In this document: positions 37,200-45,960 of the stretch, in pieces
Layout of the letters: the number at the start of each line of letters is the position of its first letter
Numbering within the stretch: the first letter of the stretch is position 1
Assembly: GCA_963796485.1 (NCBI GenBank)
Contig: CAWCLV010000003.1
Span: 310,001 to 374,000, forward strand
Direction: 5' to 3'
Length of the DNA: 64,000 bases
DNA from: CAWCDJ01 sp963796485
Lineage (GTDB): Bacteria; Acidobacteriota; Terriglobia; Bryobacterales; Bryobacteraceae
The notes under the pieces: model-generated
The model's database searches: none
Seen by the model: the letters and a program-made list of their open reading frames with translations, nothing else
Told to the model about the DNA's origin: nothing
Translations under genes and position numbers: made by a program

Positions 37200-38212
37200 C
37201 TGGTAGCGATGTTCTTCCAGAAGTTCTCCAGGCTTTCGTCGCCCCCGAACAGGGTGGTGAAAATCGTGGAGTCGGCCAGAAGAATGTCCCCGGCCCTGTC
37301 CCCGGCGGGCGGTATCCAAAGAAACATATTGAACTCTTTGTTTCCCGCCTGCACGAACGGATGGGGCCTGGAGACATCCACCGGTTGACGGGCCAACACG
37401 TGGATCGCCTTCGGATCGTCTGTCGTGACCGCATAATGCGGCAAATGCATATGGAAGTTGAAGGTGGGAACGCCGGTGAGCCAGCCGCGGGTATCCAGAT
37501 CCTTGGCCGTCTTGAGCGGAACGGGCTGGTTCGTTCCCTGAACCGTGGCCGGGCGGAGACCCCAACGGTTTTCGACCGGCACACCGAGCCCCTTCATCAA
37601 AGATCGCGTGTACTTGCCGAAGCGCTGCTGCCGGGGCACCAGGGGGTCGCCATGATGCGCGTACTCCATGGCGCGCACCTTCAGATCGGCGGAACTGCCG
37701 ACGTCATGATGAGGTCCAATGATGACGCAGGTTCCTTCGCGGCGGAGAAACTCCCGGACTGCTTCAATCTCTTCCGGGGCGGCCTCCTGTTCGGTAACCA
37801 TGTGATCCAACCCGAAGACCATGAGCGTGTCGGTGTCGCCGAGGATCCGCTCGTCCAGTGGCAGTTTCTGGCCGGCCTGATCGATCCGCTGAAAGACTGC
37901 GACTTCCGACCCGGTGACAGCCCCGACGACCTCCTGGAATCTCACGATCGACAGATGGAACAGCTCCAGTGTTCCAGCGATGCCCTGGAGAAACATCTTT
38001 TCCGAAAACTCCACCGTTTCGTAAGCAGGCCACACTACCCGGCGAACCTCCGTCATCGTCGAGAAGCGATTGTCCAGCTCCGTCGGATCCCGGTTGGCTT
38101 CCCAGGGATAGCTCCAGGCCCAATAGACGCTGAAACGCCGCTTGCCTGGGGTGTAGCTTCGGGGCGTGTGCAGGTGATTATAAGTTCTGGCTGAGCCGTT
38201 TGGCTGACTCAT
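37196..38212 (-). CDS. Conserved protein with GATase1/DUF4350-like region, function unknown
   Basis: 338 residues from an ATG that overlaps the TGA of the upstream flavoprotein frame (ATGA). Hydrophilic, without signal peptide or membrane segment. A segment DTDTLMVFGLDHMVTEQEAA, followed by REFLRREGTCVIIGPHHDVG, resembles class-I glutamine-amidotransferase-like or DUF4350 proteins, including a final DSTIFTTLFGGDESLENFWK. No catalytic Cys of a true amidotransferase is evident. If the upstream flavoprotein frame were restored, its end would overlap this gene by 35 bases. Confidence 0.55.
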   Translation of the reverse strand: MSQPNGSARTYNHLHTPRSYTPGKRRFSVYWAWSYPWEANRDPTELDNRFSTMTEVRRVVWPAYETVEFSEKMFLQGIAGTLELFHLSIVRFQEVVGAVTGSEVAVFQRIDQAGQKLPLDERILGDTDTLMVFGLDHMVTEQEAAPEEIEAVREFLRREGTCVIIGPHHDVGSSADLKVRAMEYAHHGDPLVPRQQRFGKYTRSLMKGLGVPVENRWGLRPATVQGTNQPVPLKTAKDLDTRGWLTGVPTFNFHMHLPHYAVTTDDPKAIHVLARQPVDVSRPHPFVQAGNKEFNMFLWIPPAGDRAGDILLADSTIFTTLFGGDESLENFWKNIATR

Positions 38213-39612
38213 CAATCGACTCCTTTCCGGCTGCCGCGATACGGCGCAACCCATCGAACGCCGCGTACTTGTAGGCATACGCATAGGTCGGCGTTGCCAT
38301 AGACATATTTGCAATCGTGTTCAGCGTGCCACCGCACCGGATGACCATCTGGCCGATCCCGACAATCTCCGAGGCGATGTCGCCGATGCAATGGACTCCC
38401 GAGCAGCGTTCGGTTCTCTCTCTGAAAAATCAGCTTCAGCAGCCCACCCCGGCCGGCAATCGCGCCTCGCGGCGTGCTTCCCAGATCCGCCCGGCCTACT
38501 TCATAGTTGAGACCCCGTTCCCGGCATTGCTCTTCGGTCAGACCCGCACCCGAGGCTTCCGGCATCCCATAGACCGCTGAAACCGGAGCCGGATCGACGG
38601 TTCCTTCGAAAGGAATGCCGAAAGCATGACAGACTGCGGCTCGTCCCTGTTCCATGGCTACGGAAGCGAGAGTGGGCCCAAGAACGTCGCCCGCCGCGTA
38701 GATGCCCTGCACCGTGGTCCGAAAATTCCTGTCGACGGTGATTCGTCCGCGGGAGTCACGGCTGATCCCGACGGCTTCCAGGCCGAGGCCTTCCGTATTG
38801 GCAGCCCGTCCCGCCGCGAACAGAACCGTGTCCGGGTAGAGCGTTTGCCGGGTGGATAGCTTCACCTCCAGCCTACCGTCTCTTGGTTCGACGCTCTCTA
38901 CAGTGGACGCGAAATAGGCGGTAATGCCCCACTTGCGGAACAGGTCTTCCATGCCTTCGGAGACTTCGCAGTCCATTGCCGGGATCAGCCGGCTTCCGAG
39001 GTCGGCTATGGCAACCTTTGCGCCGAGAGCATGACAGATAGTGGCGAACTCCACGCCAACCGGCCCGCCACCCACAATGACGATATCTTGAGGAGGGCGC
39101 CCGCGATACAGGATCGTATCCGTATCGCAGACACCCGGAATGTCGAATGAAATGTTCTTAGGCCGGCGCGGCCGCGACCCCGTTGCAATCAGGATCATCT
39201 TCGCATGGAGCGTGCGGTGCTCGCCATTGCCGCCTGCGACCCTGACGGCGCCGTCCGGCTGGAAGGACGCCTCACCTTCGATGTAGTCGACGCGATTCCT
39301 GGCGATGTTCTCGGCCGTCGCTTTTTGGAGCTGGCCGCAAACTTCCCACGTCCGCTTGCGGATGACGTCGATGGCAACCTCTGGTGGCGCCGCGGTCCGC
39401 AAACCGTAGATGCCACCTTCGCAGAGCCCGGAAAAATAGAGCGCTGCCTCTCGCAGTGTTTTGGTCGGCACTCCGCCGGTGGTGGTTACTGTTCCACCCG
39501 CCCGCGACTTTTCAATCACGGCCGAACGGTGGCCAAAGAAAGCGGCCAATTCGGCCGCGCTTTCTCCAGCGGGACCGGAGCCGATCGCGACGAATTCATA
39601 CTCATCCGTCAT
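38212..39612 (-). CDS. Soluble pyridine-nucleotide transhydrogenase-like flavoprotein, C-terminus frameshifted
   Basis: 466 residues as read; AAGGAA precedes the ATG. FAD motif AIGSGPAGESAAELAAFFG, NAD motif IVIVGGGPVGVEF and the second FAD motif GIYAAGDVLG are intact. The disulfide region reads GGTVTTTGGVPTKTLREA and lacks the redox cysteines, as in SthA. After TLLG (about 38400) the frame departs: skipping one base restores HCIGDIASEIVGIGQ and a dimerisation domain ending at 38178. So this copy has a +1 frameshift or an assembly error. The true product would regulate NADPH/NADH balance. Confidence 0.82.
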   Translation of the reverse strand: MTDEYEFVAIGSGPAGESAAELAAFFGHRSAVIEKSRAGGTVTTTGGVPTKTLREAALYFSGLCEGGIYGLRTAAPPEVAIDVIRKRTWEVCGQLQKATAENIARNRVDYIEGEASFQPDGAVRVAGGNGEHRTLHAKMILIATGSRPRRPKNISFDIPGVCDTDTILYRGRPPQDIVIVGGGPVGVEFATICHALGAKVAIADLGSRLIPAMDCEVSEGMEDLFRKWGITAYFASTVESVEPRDGRLEVKLSTRQTLYPDTVLFAAGRAANTEGLGLEAVGISRDSRGRITVDRNFRTTVQGIYAAGDVLGPTLASVAMEQGRAAVCHAFGIPFEGTVDPAPVSAVYGMPEASGAGLTEEQCRERGLNYEVGRADLGSTPRGAIAGRGGLLKLIFQRENRTLLGSPLHRRHRLGDCRDRPDGHPVRWHAEHDCKYVYGNADLCVCLQVRGVRWVAPYRGSRKGVD

Positions 39613-39637
39613 CGCGAAGTTCCTTGCTCTTCCGAAC

Positions 39638-40201
39638 TCACTGCATCTGGTCGAGCGCTTCCGAAAAGGCTTTCTTGAGCCTCAGGGCCTTCTTGATCTC
39701 ATCGGCGGTGACGTACGGATACTCGCCGTATTCCAGGAAACTGGGACACTGATGCTCACGAACGAATTTGATGAACGCCGGCACATTGGTCTTCCAATCC
39801 TCTGGAAAGCCTTCCAGGTTCTCGAATGTGGTCGAGATACCGCTCTTGGTGAACAGCGCCACTGCGTCGTCGGTATACTTGTCGAAGTCGGTGTCGAAGA
39901 TACCCTGGTACATAAAGTAGGTGTCTTTGCCGATATCGAAAAGCACCCATCGCAGGTAGTGAAGTTTAAGGGGCGCCAGGAAATAAGGATCAGCCTCCAG
40001 GGCCTTTTCAAGCGTCTTTCCGTATTCACGGATCACCTGCTCTCTGCCCGGCTTGATCTTGGCGATGATCGTGAAGCCGTGACATGCGGGCGTTCTCGGG
40101 AATACAGGCCCGTATTTTCCCTGCTCTAACTTGAAATATCCCTCTTTAGGGATCGCCAGCGCCTGCGGCTTGGTCCAATCATTTCCTTCTGGCAGAGCCA
40201 C
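39638..40201 (-). CDS. Conserved alpha/beta-barrel-like protein of the Dyp operon
   Basis: 187 residues from a GTG with GGAGG 9 bases upstream; no ATG fits. The C-terminal 150 residues (CHGFTIIAKIKPGREQVIRE, LHYLRWVLFDIGKDTYFMYQ) have the pattern of a ferredoxin-like dimeric alpha/beta barrel, similar to proteins found with heme peroxidases and with oxygenases. No metal or heme ligand can be identified with confidence. It is the first gene of the five-gene operon and lies 25 bases before the flavoprotein. Function unknown. Confidence 0.6.
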   Translation of the reverse strand: MALPEGNDWTKPQALAIPKEGYFKLEQGKYGPVFPRTPACHGFTIIAKIKPGREQVIREYGKTLEKALEADPYFLAPLKLHYLRWVLFDIGKDTYFMYQGIFDTDFDKYTDDAVALFTKSGISTTFENLEGFPEDWKTNVPAFIKFVREHQCPSFLEYGEYPYVTADEIKKALRLKKAFSEALDQMQ

Positions 40202-40439
40202 TGCGGATGTCCTCCAGATTTTCGATGTTTCCAACTCCAGCCGGTCGCAGTTCTTGGGGGACCGTTCTTGATTTGCCGGCCTCCGGCGGTGGCCATCGTA
40301 CGCCTGAAGTTCCCGTCCCAGGACACACAAAAGGCACGGGTGTGAAGATCTTCGCCATCCGCCCCTGCCAGGCAGTATCCTGCGCCTGCCAGCAGCATCC
40401 TTCAAGGTGGCCTCCGTGAAAGGCGATAGGAGCAGGTTC

Positions 40440-40841
40440 GTGAACGAGATCTTTGCAAGAGTTTGGCAGAACCTCTACGCCCGATTGACGGGGCCGATGA
40501 ACCTGCGGTTTATCATACAGCCCACAGTTGCAGCGATCCTCGCGATTCGTGCCGGGCTGCACGACGCTCGTCAAGATCGGCCGGCTTTCCTCTGGGCGGT
40601 TCTCTGGAACCCGGCCCACCGGCGCGAATTGTTGCGGCAGGGGTGGAAGGACGTGGGAAAGGTCTTCGTCCTCGCCACGACTCTCGACGTGATCTACCAA
40701 CTCGTCGTTCACCGGGGGGTCTACATCCTGGAAATGCTGATTACGGCAGTGACCTTGGCAATCCTCCCCTATATTCTGGTTCGCGGCCCAATCAACCGCA
40801 TCGCAAAATTGGTGCTCGCCGCCAGATCTCCCAAGGAGTAA
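40440..40841 (+). CDS. Small integral membrane protein, unknown
   Basis: 133 residues from GTG 40440, which has AGGAG seven bases upstream; in-frame GTG at 40407 and 40416 are alternatives. The central part has two or three membrane segments, FIIQPTVAAILAIRAGL, VFVLATTLDVIYQLVV and MLITAVTLAILPYILVRGP, with a basic loop between. I do not recognise the family. The gene is divergent from the Dyp operon with 238 bases between the starts, which may hold promoters for both. Confidence 0.55.
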   Translation: MNEIFARVWQNLYARLTGPMNLRFIIQPTVAAILAIRAGLHDARQDRPAFLWAVLWNPAHRRELLRQGWKDVGKVFVLATTLDVIYQLVVHRGVYILEMLITAVTLAILPYILVRGPINRIAKLVLAARSPKE

Positions 40842-41187
40842 CGACCGATGCAATATATTACTCACGCACGGTCTCGATCCGGCTGCTGCGATTGGGATTG
40901 AATCGTCAATCGGTTGGGCCCGCCGACGGCCGCGGCAGGCCTCCGAGGGCACCCCACGAACGGCTGACGCCCGGGGCAACGGCGCGGGCAAACGCCGAAG
41001 GAATCAGATGATCGACACCCCAAGCACCGCGGGCCATACCCCGCATATCGGGCACTGCTCCGCATATCGGGGAATACAAAACCCAGGTACCGCTTGACAC
41101 CAGATCCGAGCCGAAGGACTGTTCCTCGGAGTCGCGCCCGCGTTCCGCTGCTGATTCGAGCGCCCGTACTTCAGGTGTTACTCGGCC
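40842..41187. other. Intergenic stretch without a recognisable gene
   Basis: About 346 bases hold no frame with a recognisable domain. The only structure seen is a 12-base direct repeat (CCGCATATCGGG) at 41041-41052 and 41060-41071, period 19. Its meaning is unknown. Confidence 0.5.
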
Positions 41188-41523
41188 TTACCTCCTAGAC
41201 TTCGACCTCCCAGTTTTCTGGGGTTTGGCCTGGTGAGTCGCACTGCCGGAGCGGTGCGCACTGCCAGAGTGTACGACAGTCGTCCCGCTCCCGCCAGTGG
41301 CCCCCGCGGCGGCTCCAAATGCAGCACCAGCTGCCGCACCTCTCGCCACCGGGTGGGTGTTGTGTTGCTCCTCGGCTGGTGGCGGTTGCTCGGCGGGCGG
41401 CGGTTGCTCGGCTGCTGGGGGTTGCTGCGCTGGCGGTGGTGTTTGCGATGACGCTTGCGGCGCCATCGCAGTCGTGACGGCCAACGCCGTCACAAGAAGT
41501 ATGAGTGTTTTTAGGGCTTTCAT
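41188..41523 (-). CDS. Small secreted Pro/Gln/Glu-rich protein with glycine-zipper segment
   Basis: 111 residues with AGGAGG before the ATG. A signal peptide (LKTLILLVTALAVTTAMA) precedes four proline-rich units of PPPAEQ type, then a small hydrophobic glycine segment (ARGAAAGAAFGAAAGATGG) and a basic Ser/His/Arg tail. The glycine segment resembles a glycine-zipper membrane element. Likely a periplasmic or outer-membrane-associated protein of unknown role. Low complexity makes homology calls unsafe. Confidence 0.6.
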   Translation of the reverse strand: MKALKTLILLVTALAVTTAMAPQASSQTPPPAQQPPAAEQPPPAEQPPPAEEQHNTHPVARGAAAGAAFGAAAGATGGSGTTVVHSGSAHRSGSATHQAKPQKTGRSKSRR

Positions 41524-42022
41524 TCGGCCTCCTATTAGGCTCCTCTGTTCCGGCAGCGATGCGTCCGGCGAGGCCCGATTCAATTATGGTGCTTCCTGCT
41601 TGTTGTGAGCTGCATTGTCGGGACAATTCCACATACTATAGAGAAGAAATTGTTGCGGCCCTTGATGCTGCACGGCAAGAGCACATCAAAGTTCCAAGGC
41701 GTATTGAAGCGTACCGAATGGCCTACCTGCAAAGATCCACTCAGGATACGGGAGCCTCGCTCCACACTAGTCCCACCGGTGAGGGCGCGCCGCGGGCAGC
41801 GCACCGGTTCGACCAGCACCTTGCACAGGCGCGTTCCAGGCGATCGGCCCCCCGATGAACTCGTCTAACACGTAGAGATCGCGGCCCTCAGTCCACGGGC
41901 TGTGCTCCTTTAGTGAGTCATGCCGACGGGTCCCTGGTGGATTTTGAATCACCCGGTTAGATGTGTGACGGCGGGGATTCCGGCAGCTACGCCGCTTAAC
42001 TGACTGGTTACAACGCCGCCGG
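41524..42022. other. Intergenic stretch, nothing recognised
   Basis: About 500 bases carry only short frames without a domain on either strand. No hairpin terminator, tRNA or insertion-sequence end was recognised. Sequence composition is less GC-rich near 41600-41700 than in neighbouring genes, which could mark eroded DNA. Confidence 0.45.
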
Positions 42023-42355
42023 TCAGGCATCGCCGGGATCGCCGAGCAGATTACCAAGCCGGTCCAGCCGCCGCTCCCAAAGCGTACGGCGTTCCTCTAG
42101 CCACTGCGCCGCAACCGCCAGCCCTTTGGGCTCGATCCGGCAGGTCCGGATCCTGCCGATTTTTTCCGTGCGGACGAGGCCGCTTTCTTCCAACACCTGC
42201 AGGTGTTGAACGATTGCGGCCACGGTCAATTCGAGCGGCTCCGCCAGGCGGGAAACGGAGACAGGCGCCTGGCTCAGTTTTTCCAGGATCGCCCGGCGGG
42301 TTGGATCGCCCAAAGCGTGGAACACGCGGTCGATCTGCTTTTGGTTGCGAGGCAT
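42023..42355 (-). CDS. ArsR-type winged-helix transcriptional regulator
   Basis: 110 residues from the ATG 7 bases after the AHSA1 stop. FHALGDPTRRAILEKLSQAP, then VSRLAEPLELTVAAIVQHLQ and VLEESGLVRTEKIGR are the winged helix-turn-helix of ArsR-like repressors. No metal-binding CxxC is present, as is usual in those paired with AHSA1/SRPBCC genes. It probably represses the AHSA1-ArsR operon by binding the palindrome at 42855-42874. Confidence 0.88.
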   Translation of the reverse strand: MPRNQKQIDRVFHALGDPTRRAILEKLSQAPVSVSRLAEPLELTVAAIVQHLQVLEESGLVRTEKIGRIRTCRIEPKGLAVAAQWLEERRTLWERRLDRLGNLLGDPGDA

Positions 42356-42362
42356 GCGCCGT

Positions 42363-42836
42363 TCAGCGGGCCAACGCAACTGCCAGGCTCTCGAGCAGTT
42401 TGCGCCATCCTTCTTCCCGCATCTGCGCGCCGTCGGCACCCTCGAAATATGCACCCTGCTCGGTGAAGATGAGGTCGGTGCACTCGCCCGCCGGCATCAA
42501 TTCGAAAGTGGCGAGCGATGCCGAAATGCGCTTGTCACCCAGCGCCATGGTATAGGCAAGCGCCACCCGCCGGCCGGGCACGATGTCCAGATAGGTCGTC
42601 TCATTCGTCATGACGACTCCCGGAAACCGGCTGCCCTCTTTGAAGCGGGAACTGGTGGTCTCGCGGCCACCGATACGAAAGTCCATTTCGAACTTTTCAG
42701 TGGTCATCCCTCTGTTTTCGACAAACCAGCGGCGTTTCAGCTCTGGCGTAGATAGCGCAGCGAATACGCGTTCCGGGCTTGCGGGATAGCTGCGCTCGAT
42801 CACGAATGTGCCGTGAGTGACGGATCGTCTTTCCAT
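42363..42836 (-). CDS. AHSA1/SRPBCC-domain protein
   Basis: 157 residues; GGAGGAGAAAGC precedes the ATG. The domain reads FVIERSYPASPERVFAALST near the N-terminus and ends EEGWRKLLESLAVAL, the usual form of Aha1/SRPBCC proteins that bind small hydrophobic ligands. It lies just upstream of an ArsR gene, the standard pairing. The ligand is unknown. Confidence 0.88.
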   Translation of the reverse strand: MERRSVTHGTFVIERSYPASPERVFAALSTPELKRRWFVENRGMTTEKFEMDFRIGGRETTSSRFKEGSRFPGVVMTNETTYLDIVPGRRVALAYTMALGDKRISASLATFELMPAGECTDLIFTEQGAYFEGADGAQMREEGWRKLLESLAVALAR

Positions 42837-42854
42837 TGCTTTCTCCTCCATTTA

Positions 42855-42874
42855 ACTTAAGCAGACGCTTAAGT
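42855..42874. promoter_or_regulatory. Palindromic operator candidate for the ArsR regulator
   Basis: Perfect 8-base arms ACTTAAGC/GCTTAAGT enclose AGAC, 18 bases upstream of the AHSA1 start on the - strand. A further ACTTAA half-site lies at 42907-42912. The place is where an autoregulating ArsR repressor would block transcription. Confidence 0.65.
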
Positions 42875-42924
42875 ATTTCACGGCGCGGGCGGATAGTCAA
42901 GCGAATACTTAACTAATTTCGCTG

Positions 42925-44196
42925 TTATCGCGCCAGCCAGAAGAGCGGCGCCAGCCCCGCAACAGCAAGGGCCGCGAGCAGGCTGAAGCTCTGGATCCCG
43001 GTCGTGCGATCCGACAGCGTGTAGGCGTAAATACCCTTCACGAGGTTGTTACTGGCAGCGGCGATCAGAATCGCGGAAGAGGCAACCGCCAGCGTTGTGG
43101 CCGCACCACCCGCCTGGGTCATCCCCATGATGAACGGGTCCACGTCGGTGACGCCCATCAGGGTGGCCAGAGAGTAGACCCCGACACTCCCCAGATATTT
43201 CACGACCAGTTGCGTGGCGACCAGCATCGCGAGGAAGAGCGCGGCGAAAATGAAGGCGGCACGCAATTCGAGCGGGTTCTTCGGCTCAAACTCGCGAGCC
43301 ACGGGACCACTGTACGGGTCCGGCAGGCGCGTCCAGATAAAGCCCGCAATCAGCGCCGCGGCAGCCAGCGCCAGGAATGGAAGGCCGAGCGCCATAATCA
43401 GTCGCCTGTTGAAGAGACTCACGAGCGCGGCCAGCCTCAGGTACATCATGCCGGAAGCGATGAGGGTCGCTCCGGCGAATAGCCGCGGCCGTTTCTCGCG
43501 CGGCGCGCGCCTTGCCAGGACAACGGTAGTGACCGTGGAGGAATACGCGCCGCCCAACAATGCGGCCAGCAAAACACCGCCCTGCCCTTTCGTCACTTTC
43601 TGAATGACGTAACTGCCGTACGAGACCGTGCTCACCGCCACCACCACGAGCCACGCCTTGGCAGGATTGATTTGGAAGGGGCCGAATTCCTGGTTCGGCA
43701 CTACCGGCAGGATCACGGCCGTCAGCAACAGAAACTTGGTGAAGCTGAGAATTTCCTCCGGGGCGATCCGCGTGGTGAGCCCTTCCAGGGTCGTCTTCAG
43801 TTCCAACAGCAGCATGCTGGCGACGGTCAGGGTAGTGGCGATCCAGAATTGCTCGCGATATACCAGGGCAGCCGCTACATAGGTCGTCAGCGCCGACATC
43901 TCCGAGGTAATCCCGGCGAACGGCGAACTCTGGACCTTGTGCTGGTACGAGAACATCAGGAAGACGGCGACCACCGCAAACCCCACCATCACCGGCAGGA
44001 TCTGCCCGCCCGCAAGGAATGAGACGGCATACGCGATCAGGCCGATCAGCGGGAACGTACGCACCCCGCCGAACAGATGAGCCTCCTTCGCGGCCTTATG
44101 CTCCTCCCGCTCCAGTCCCGTCAGGAACGACAGGAACAGCACCAGCAGGATTTTGGCTCCCTCCGGGGGGAGTAACCGGTAAAGGTCGATCAGCAT
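42925..44196 (-). CDS. MgtC/SapB-DUF4010 family membrane protein
   Basis: 423 residues. An MgtC-like N-terminus (LLVLFLSFLTGLEREEHKAA and GGVRTFPLIGLIAYAVSFL) is followed by a DUF4010-type C-terminal half with FLLLTAVILPVVPNQEFGPF and VDPFIMGMTQAGGAATTLA. About twelve hydrophobic segments. Such proteins are probable transporters or channels with unknown substrate. Gene starts 29 bases after the previous gene in the same direction. Confidence 0.85.
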   Translation of the reverse strand: MLIDLYRLLPPEGAKILLVLFLSFLTGLEREEHKAAKEAHLFGGVRTFPLIGLIAYAVSFLAGGQILPVMVGFAVVAVFLMFSYQHKVQSSPFAGITSEMSALTTYVAAALVYREQFWIATTLTVASMLLLELKTTLEGLTTRIAPEEILSFTKFLLLTAVILPVVPNQEFGPFQINPAKAWLVVVAVSTVSYGSYVIQKVTKGQGGVLLAALLGGAYSSTVTTVVLARRAPREKRPRLFAGATLIASGMMYLRLAALVSLFNRRLIMALGLPFLALAAAALIAGFIWTRLPDPYSGPVAREFEPKNPLELRAAFIFAALFLAMLVATQLVVKYLGSVGVYSLATLMGVTDVDPFIMGMTQAGGAATTLAVASSAILIAAASNNLVKGIYAYTLSDRTTGIQSFSLLAALAVAGLAPLFWLAR

Positions 44197-44229
44197 AATC
44201 GCGCTTCGAAGGAGGCAGGCTGCAAGGGT

Positions 44230-44889
44230 CTATTCTTTGTGAGTGTCCGTGGAGGACAGCCTTTCCAGTTTGACGTTCGAGAAGCTGACGGTGGCCAGCC
44301 CGTCGGGCTGGTGCGCACAAACCCCGATCCCCACGTAGACCGGGCCGCTCAGAACGATATCGGAGTTGGCGAACGGCGTCAATTTTCCGTCCGCAGAGCC
44401 GGTGAGAGCCGTGAAGCGGTTCCCCGATCGGACGATCCGGAGCCGGGTGGAGCGCTCGGTCGCCGTAACGTCAGCCGTCTTGCCGCCGGCGGTGGCCCGG
44501 TACTGCAGCGTAATGTGTCCGTCCGCGTGGATCGCGATATCGGCGTACGGAGACCCGGGCTCCAGGCTCTGGCGAAAGATCAGAACGGCCTTTTCCAGGG
44601 GACCGAGCGTCTCCGCAGGAAAGTGGACATCGGCCGTCAGCGCCGCGTCGCCGGAAAGCCGAACCCAGGTGAAGTGGAACGCATCGGCATCGCCCCACAT
44701 ATCGGCGCCGCCGCCCGTCAGGCGGTAGGCATCACCAGCCTGCTCGTAAACGGATGAGCCGGGCTGTGTTGCTCCAACATCCGAGGAGCCGGAAAAGATG
44801 CCGTGCGGTCCCCCCGTCTGCTGCGCCGAGGCGCACGAGACGGCGAGCGCCGCCGGAAGGATGAGTTCGAAAAGAGAGTGGAAGTTCAT
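44230..44889 (-). CDS. Secreted concanavalin-like (DUF1349-type) protein
   Basis: 219 residues with a signal peptide (LFELILPAALAVSCASA). The body has a beta-sandwich-like arrangement: GGGADMWGDADAFHFTWVRL, then TADVHFP and the repeated pattern VLIFRQSLEPGSPYADIAIH; the last part ends SFSNVKLERLS. It resembles the regulation-of-enolase/DUF1349 family of carbohydrate-recognising proteins common in acidobacteria. Function unknown. The in-frame part upstream of the ATG is encoded by an inverted repeat (copy D) and is not coding. Confidence 0.65.
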   Translation of the reverse strand: MNFHSLFELILPAALAVSCASAQQTGGPHGIFSGSSDVGATQPGSSVYEQAGDAYRLTGGGADMWGDADAFHFTWVRLSGDAALTADVHFPAETLGPLEKAVLIFRQSLEPGSPYADIAIHADGHITLQYRATAGGKTADVTATERSTRLRIVRSGNRFTALTGSADGKLTPFANSDIVLSGPVYVGIGVCAHQPDGLATVSFSNVKLERLSSTDTHKE

Positions 44890-44976
44890 AAATCGATCAG
44901 CATGATACGATCCCACAGCGCTCATTCCGGAACAAGCCCCTATCAGCCTGTGGTCCGGATTCATTCGCCGGATGGA

Positions 44977-45055
44977 ACGGGCAGGCCAGGAGTCCTGCCC
45001 CACTTGCGGCGCGTCCACGCTGGTAGGTGGGGCAGGCCTCCTGGCCTGCTCGCTT
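44977..45055. repeat. Inverted repeat, copy D
   Basis: Arms 44977-45005 and 45025-45055 with a 19-base loop (GCGGCGCGTCCACGCTGGT), identical to that of copy E. The arms contain a few mismatches. The element lies between two divergent genes, so it is unlikely to be a simple terminator. Confidence 0.88.
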
Positions 45056-45174
45056 TGAAAGCCTCCTGTGGTCACGGTCTCAGAGTATCCGAGATGACGC
45101 CGACGATGGTGCGCACAGATCTATTCTGACGCTCCGAGCGCATCGCCGCAGGCGTGTGCAACATCCAAAACAGC

Positions 45175-45951
45175 ATGAATTTGGAATTGGCGGGGAAATC
45201 CGCGCTGGTCAGCGGGTCCACGGCGGGAATTGGCCTGGCAATCGCCGCCTCGCTCGCGGCGGAAGGCGCGAAGGTCATCGTCAACGGCCGGACGCAAGAA
45301 CGGGTCGATCAGGCCATGAAGCGGAGCAAGGCGGCGCACGGGATCGCGGCCGATCTCGGCACCGAAGCCGGAGCCCGCACCGTAATCGAGCGATTTCCCG
45401 ACGTGGACATCCTGGTGAATAACCTGGGGATCTTCGAGCCGAAGCCATTCGAGAACATCTCGGATGACGACTGGCGCCATTTTTTCGAAGTGAACGTGCT
45501 CAGCGGCGTGCGCCTTAGCCGCCACTACATAGAGCGGATGAGGCTGAGAAACTGGGGCCGCATCGTGTTCATCTCGAGCGAATCGGCGCTCCAGATCCCG
45601 GCGGAGATGATTCACTACGGCATGACCAAAACTGCCCAACTCGCGGTGTCGCGCGGGCTGGCCGAGACCACCGCCGGAACCGCCATCACCGTGAACAGCG
45701 TGCTCCCGGGGCCGACGGCATCAGAGGGTGTCTCCGGTTTCGTGGAGGACCTTGCGCGCGGGCAGGGGGTTGACCGCGCCGTGGTCGAGCGGGAGTTCTT
45801 CCGGAAGGCGCGCCCGTCATCCCTGCTTCAGCGGTTCTCCACACCGGAGGAAGTGGCGGCGCTGGTCGCTTTCGTGTGCAGCCCGCTGGCCGCGGCGATC
45901 AACGGGGCGGCCCTGCGCGTGGACGGAGGAGTGGCCCGGTCGGTCATCTAA
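45175..45951 (+). CDS. Short-chain dehydrogenase/reductase
   Basis: 258 residues from ATG 45175 (GTG at 45154 is an alternative). Cofactor motif VSGSTAGIGLAIAASL, NNLG, catalytic Ser in FISSESALQIP and the Y-x3-K motif in IHYGMTKTAQ define a classical SDR. The end GAALRVDGGVARSVI is typical. NADPH is suggested by NGRT after strand two. Substrate unknown; the context is unrelated to the adjacent rhamnosidase. Confidence 0.92.
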   Translation: MNLELAGKSALVSGSTAGIGLAIAASLAAEGAKVIVNGRTQERVDQAMKRSKAAHGIAADLGTEAGARTVIERFPDVDILVNNLGIFEPKPFENISDDDWRHFFEVNVLSGVRLSRHYIERMRLRNWGRIVFISSESALQIPAEMIHYGMTKTAQLAVSRGLAETTAGTAITVNSVLPGPTASEGVSGFVEDLARGQGVDRAVVEREFFRKARPSSLLQRFSTPEEVAALVAFVCSPLAAAINGAALRVDGGVARSVI

Positions 45952-45960
45952 TATCGGGCC

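Noticed and set aside
44890..45075. N-terminal extension of the DUF1349-type protein
   Set aside because: The extension is encoded by the inverted repeat copy D; the signal peptide begins at the ATG at 44889.
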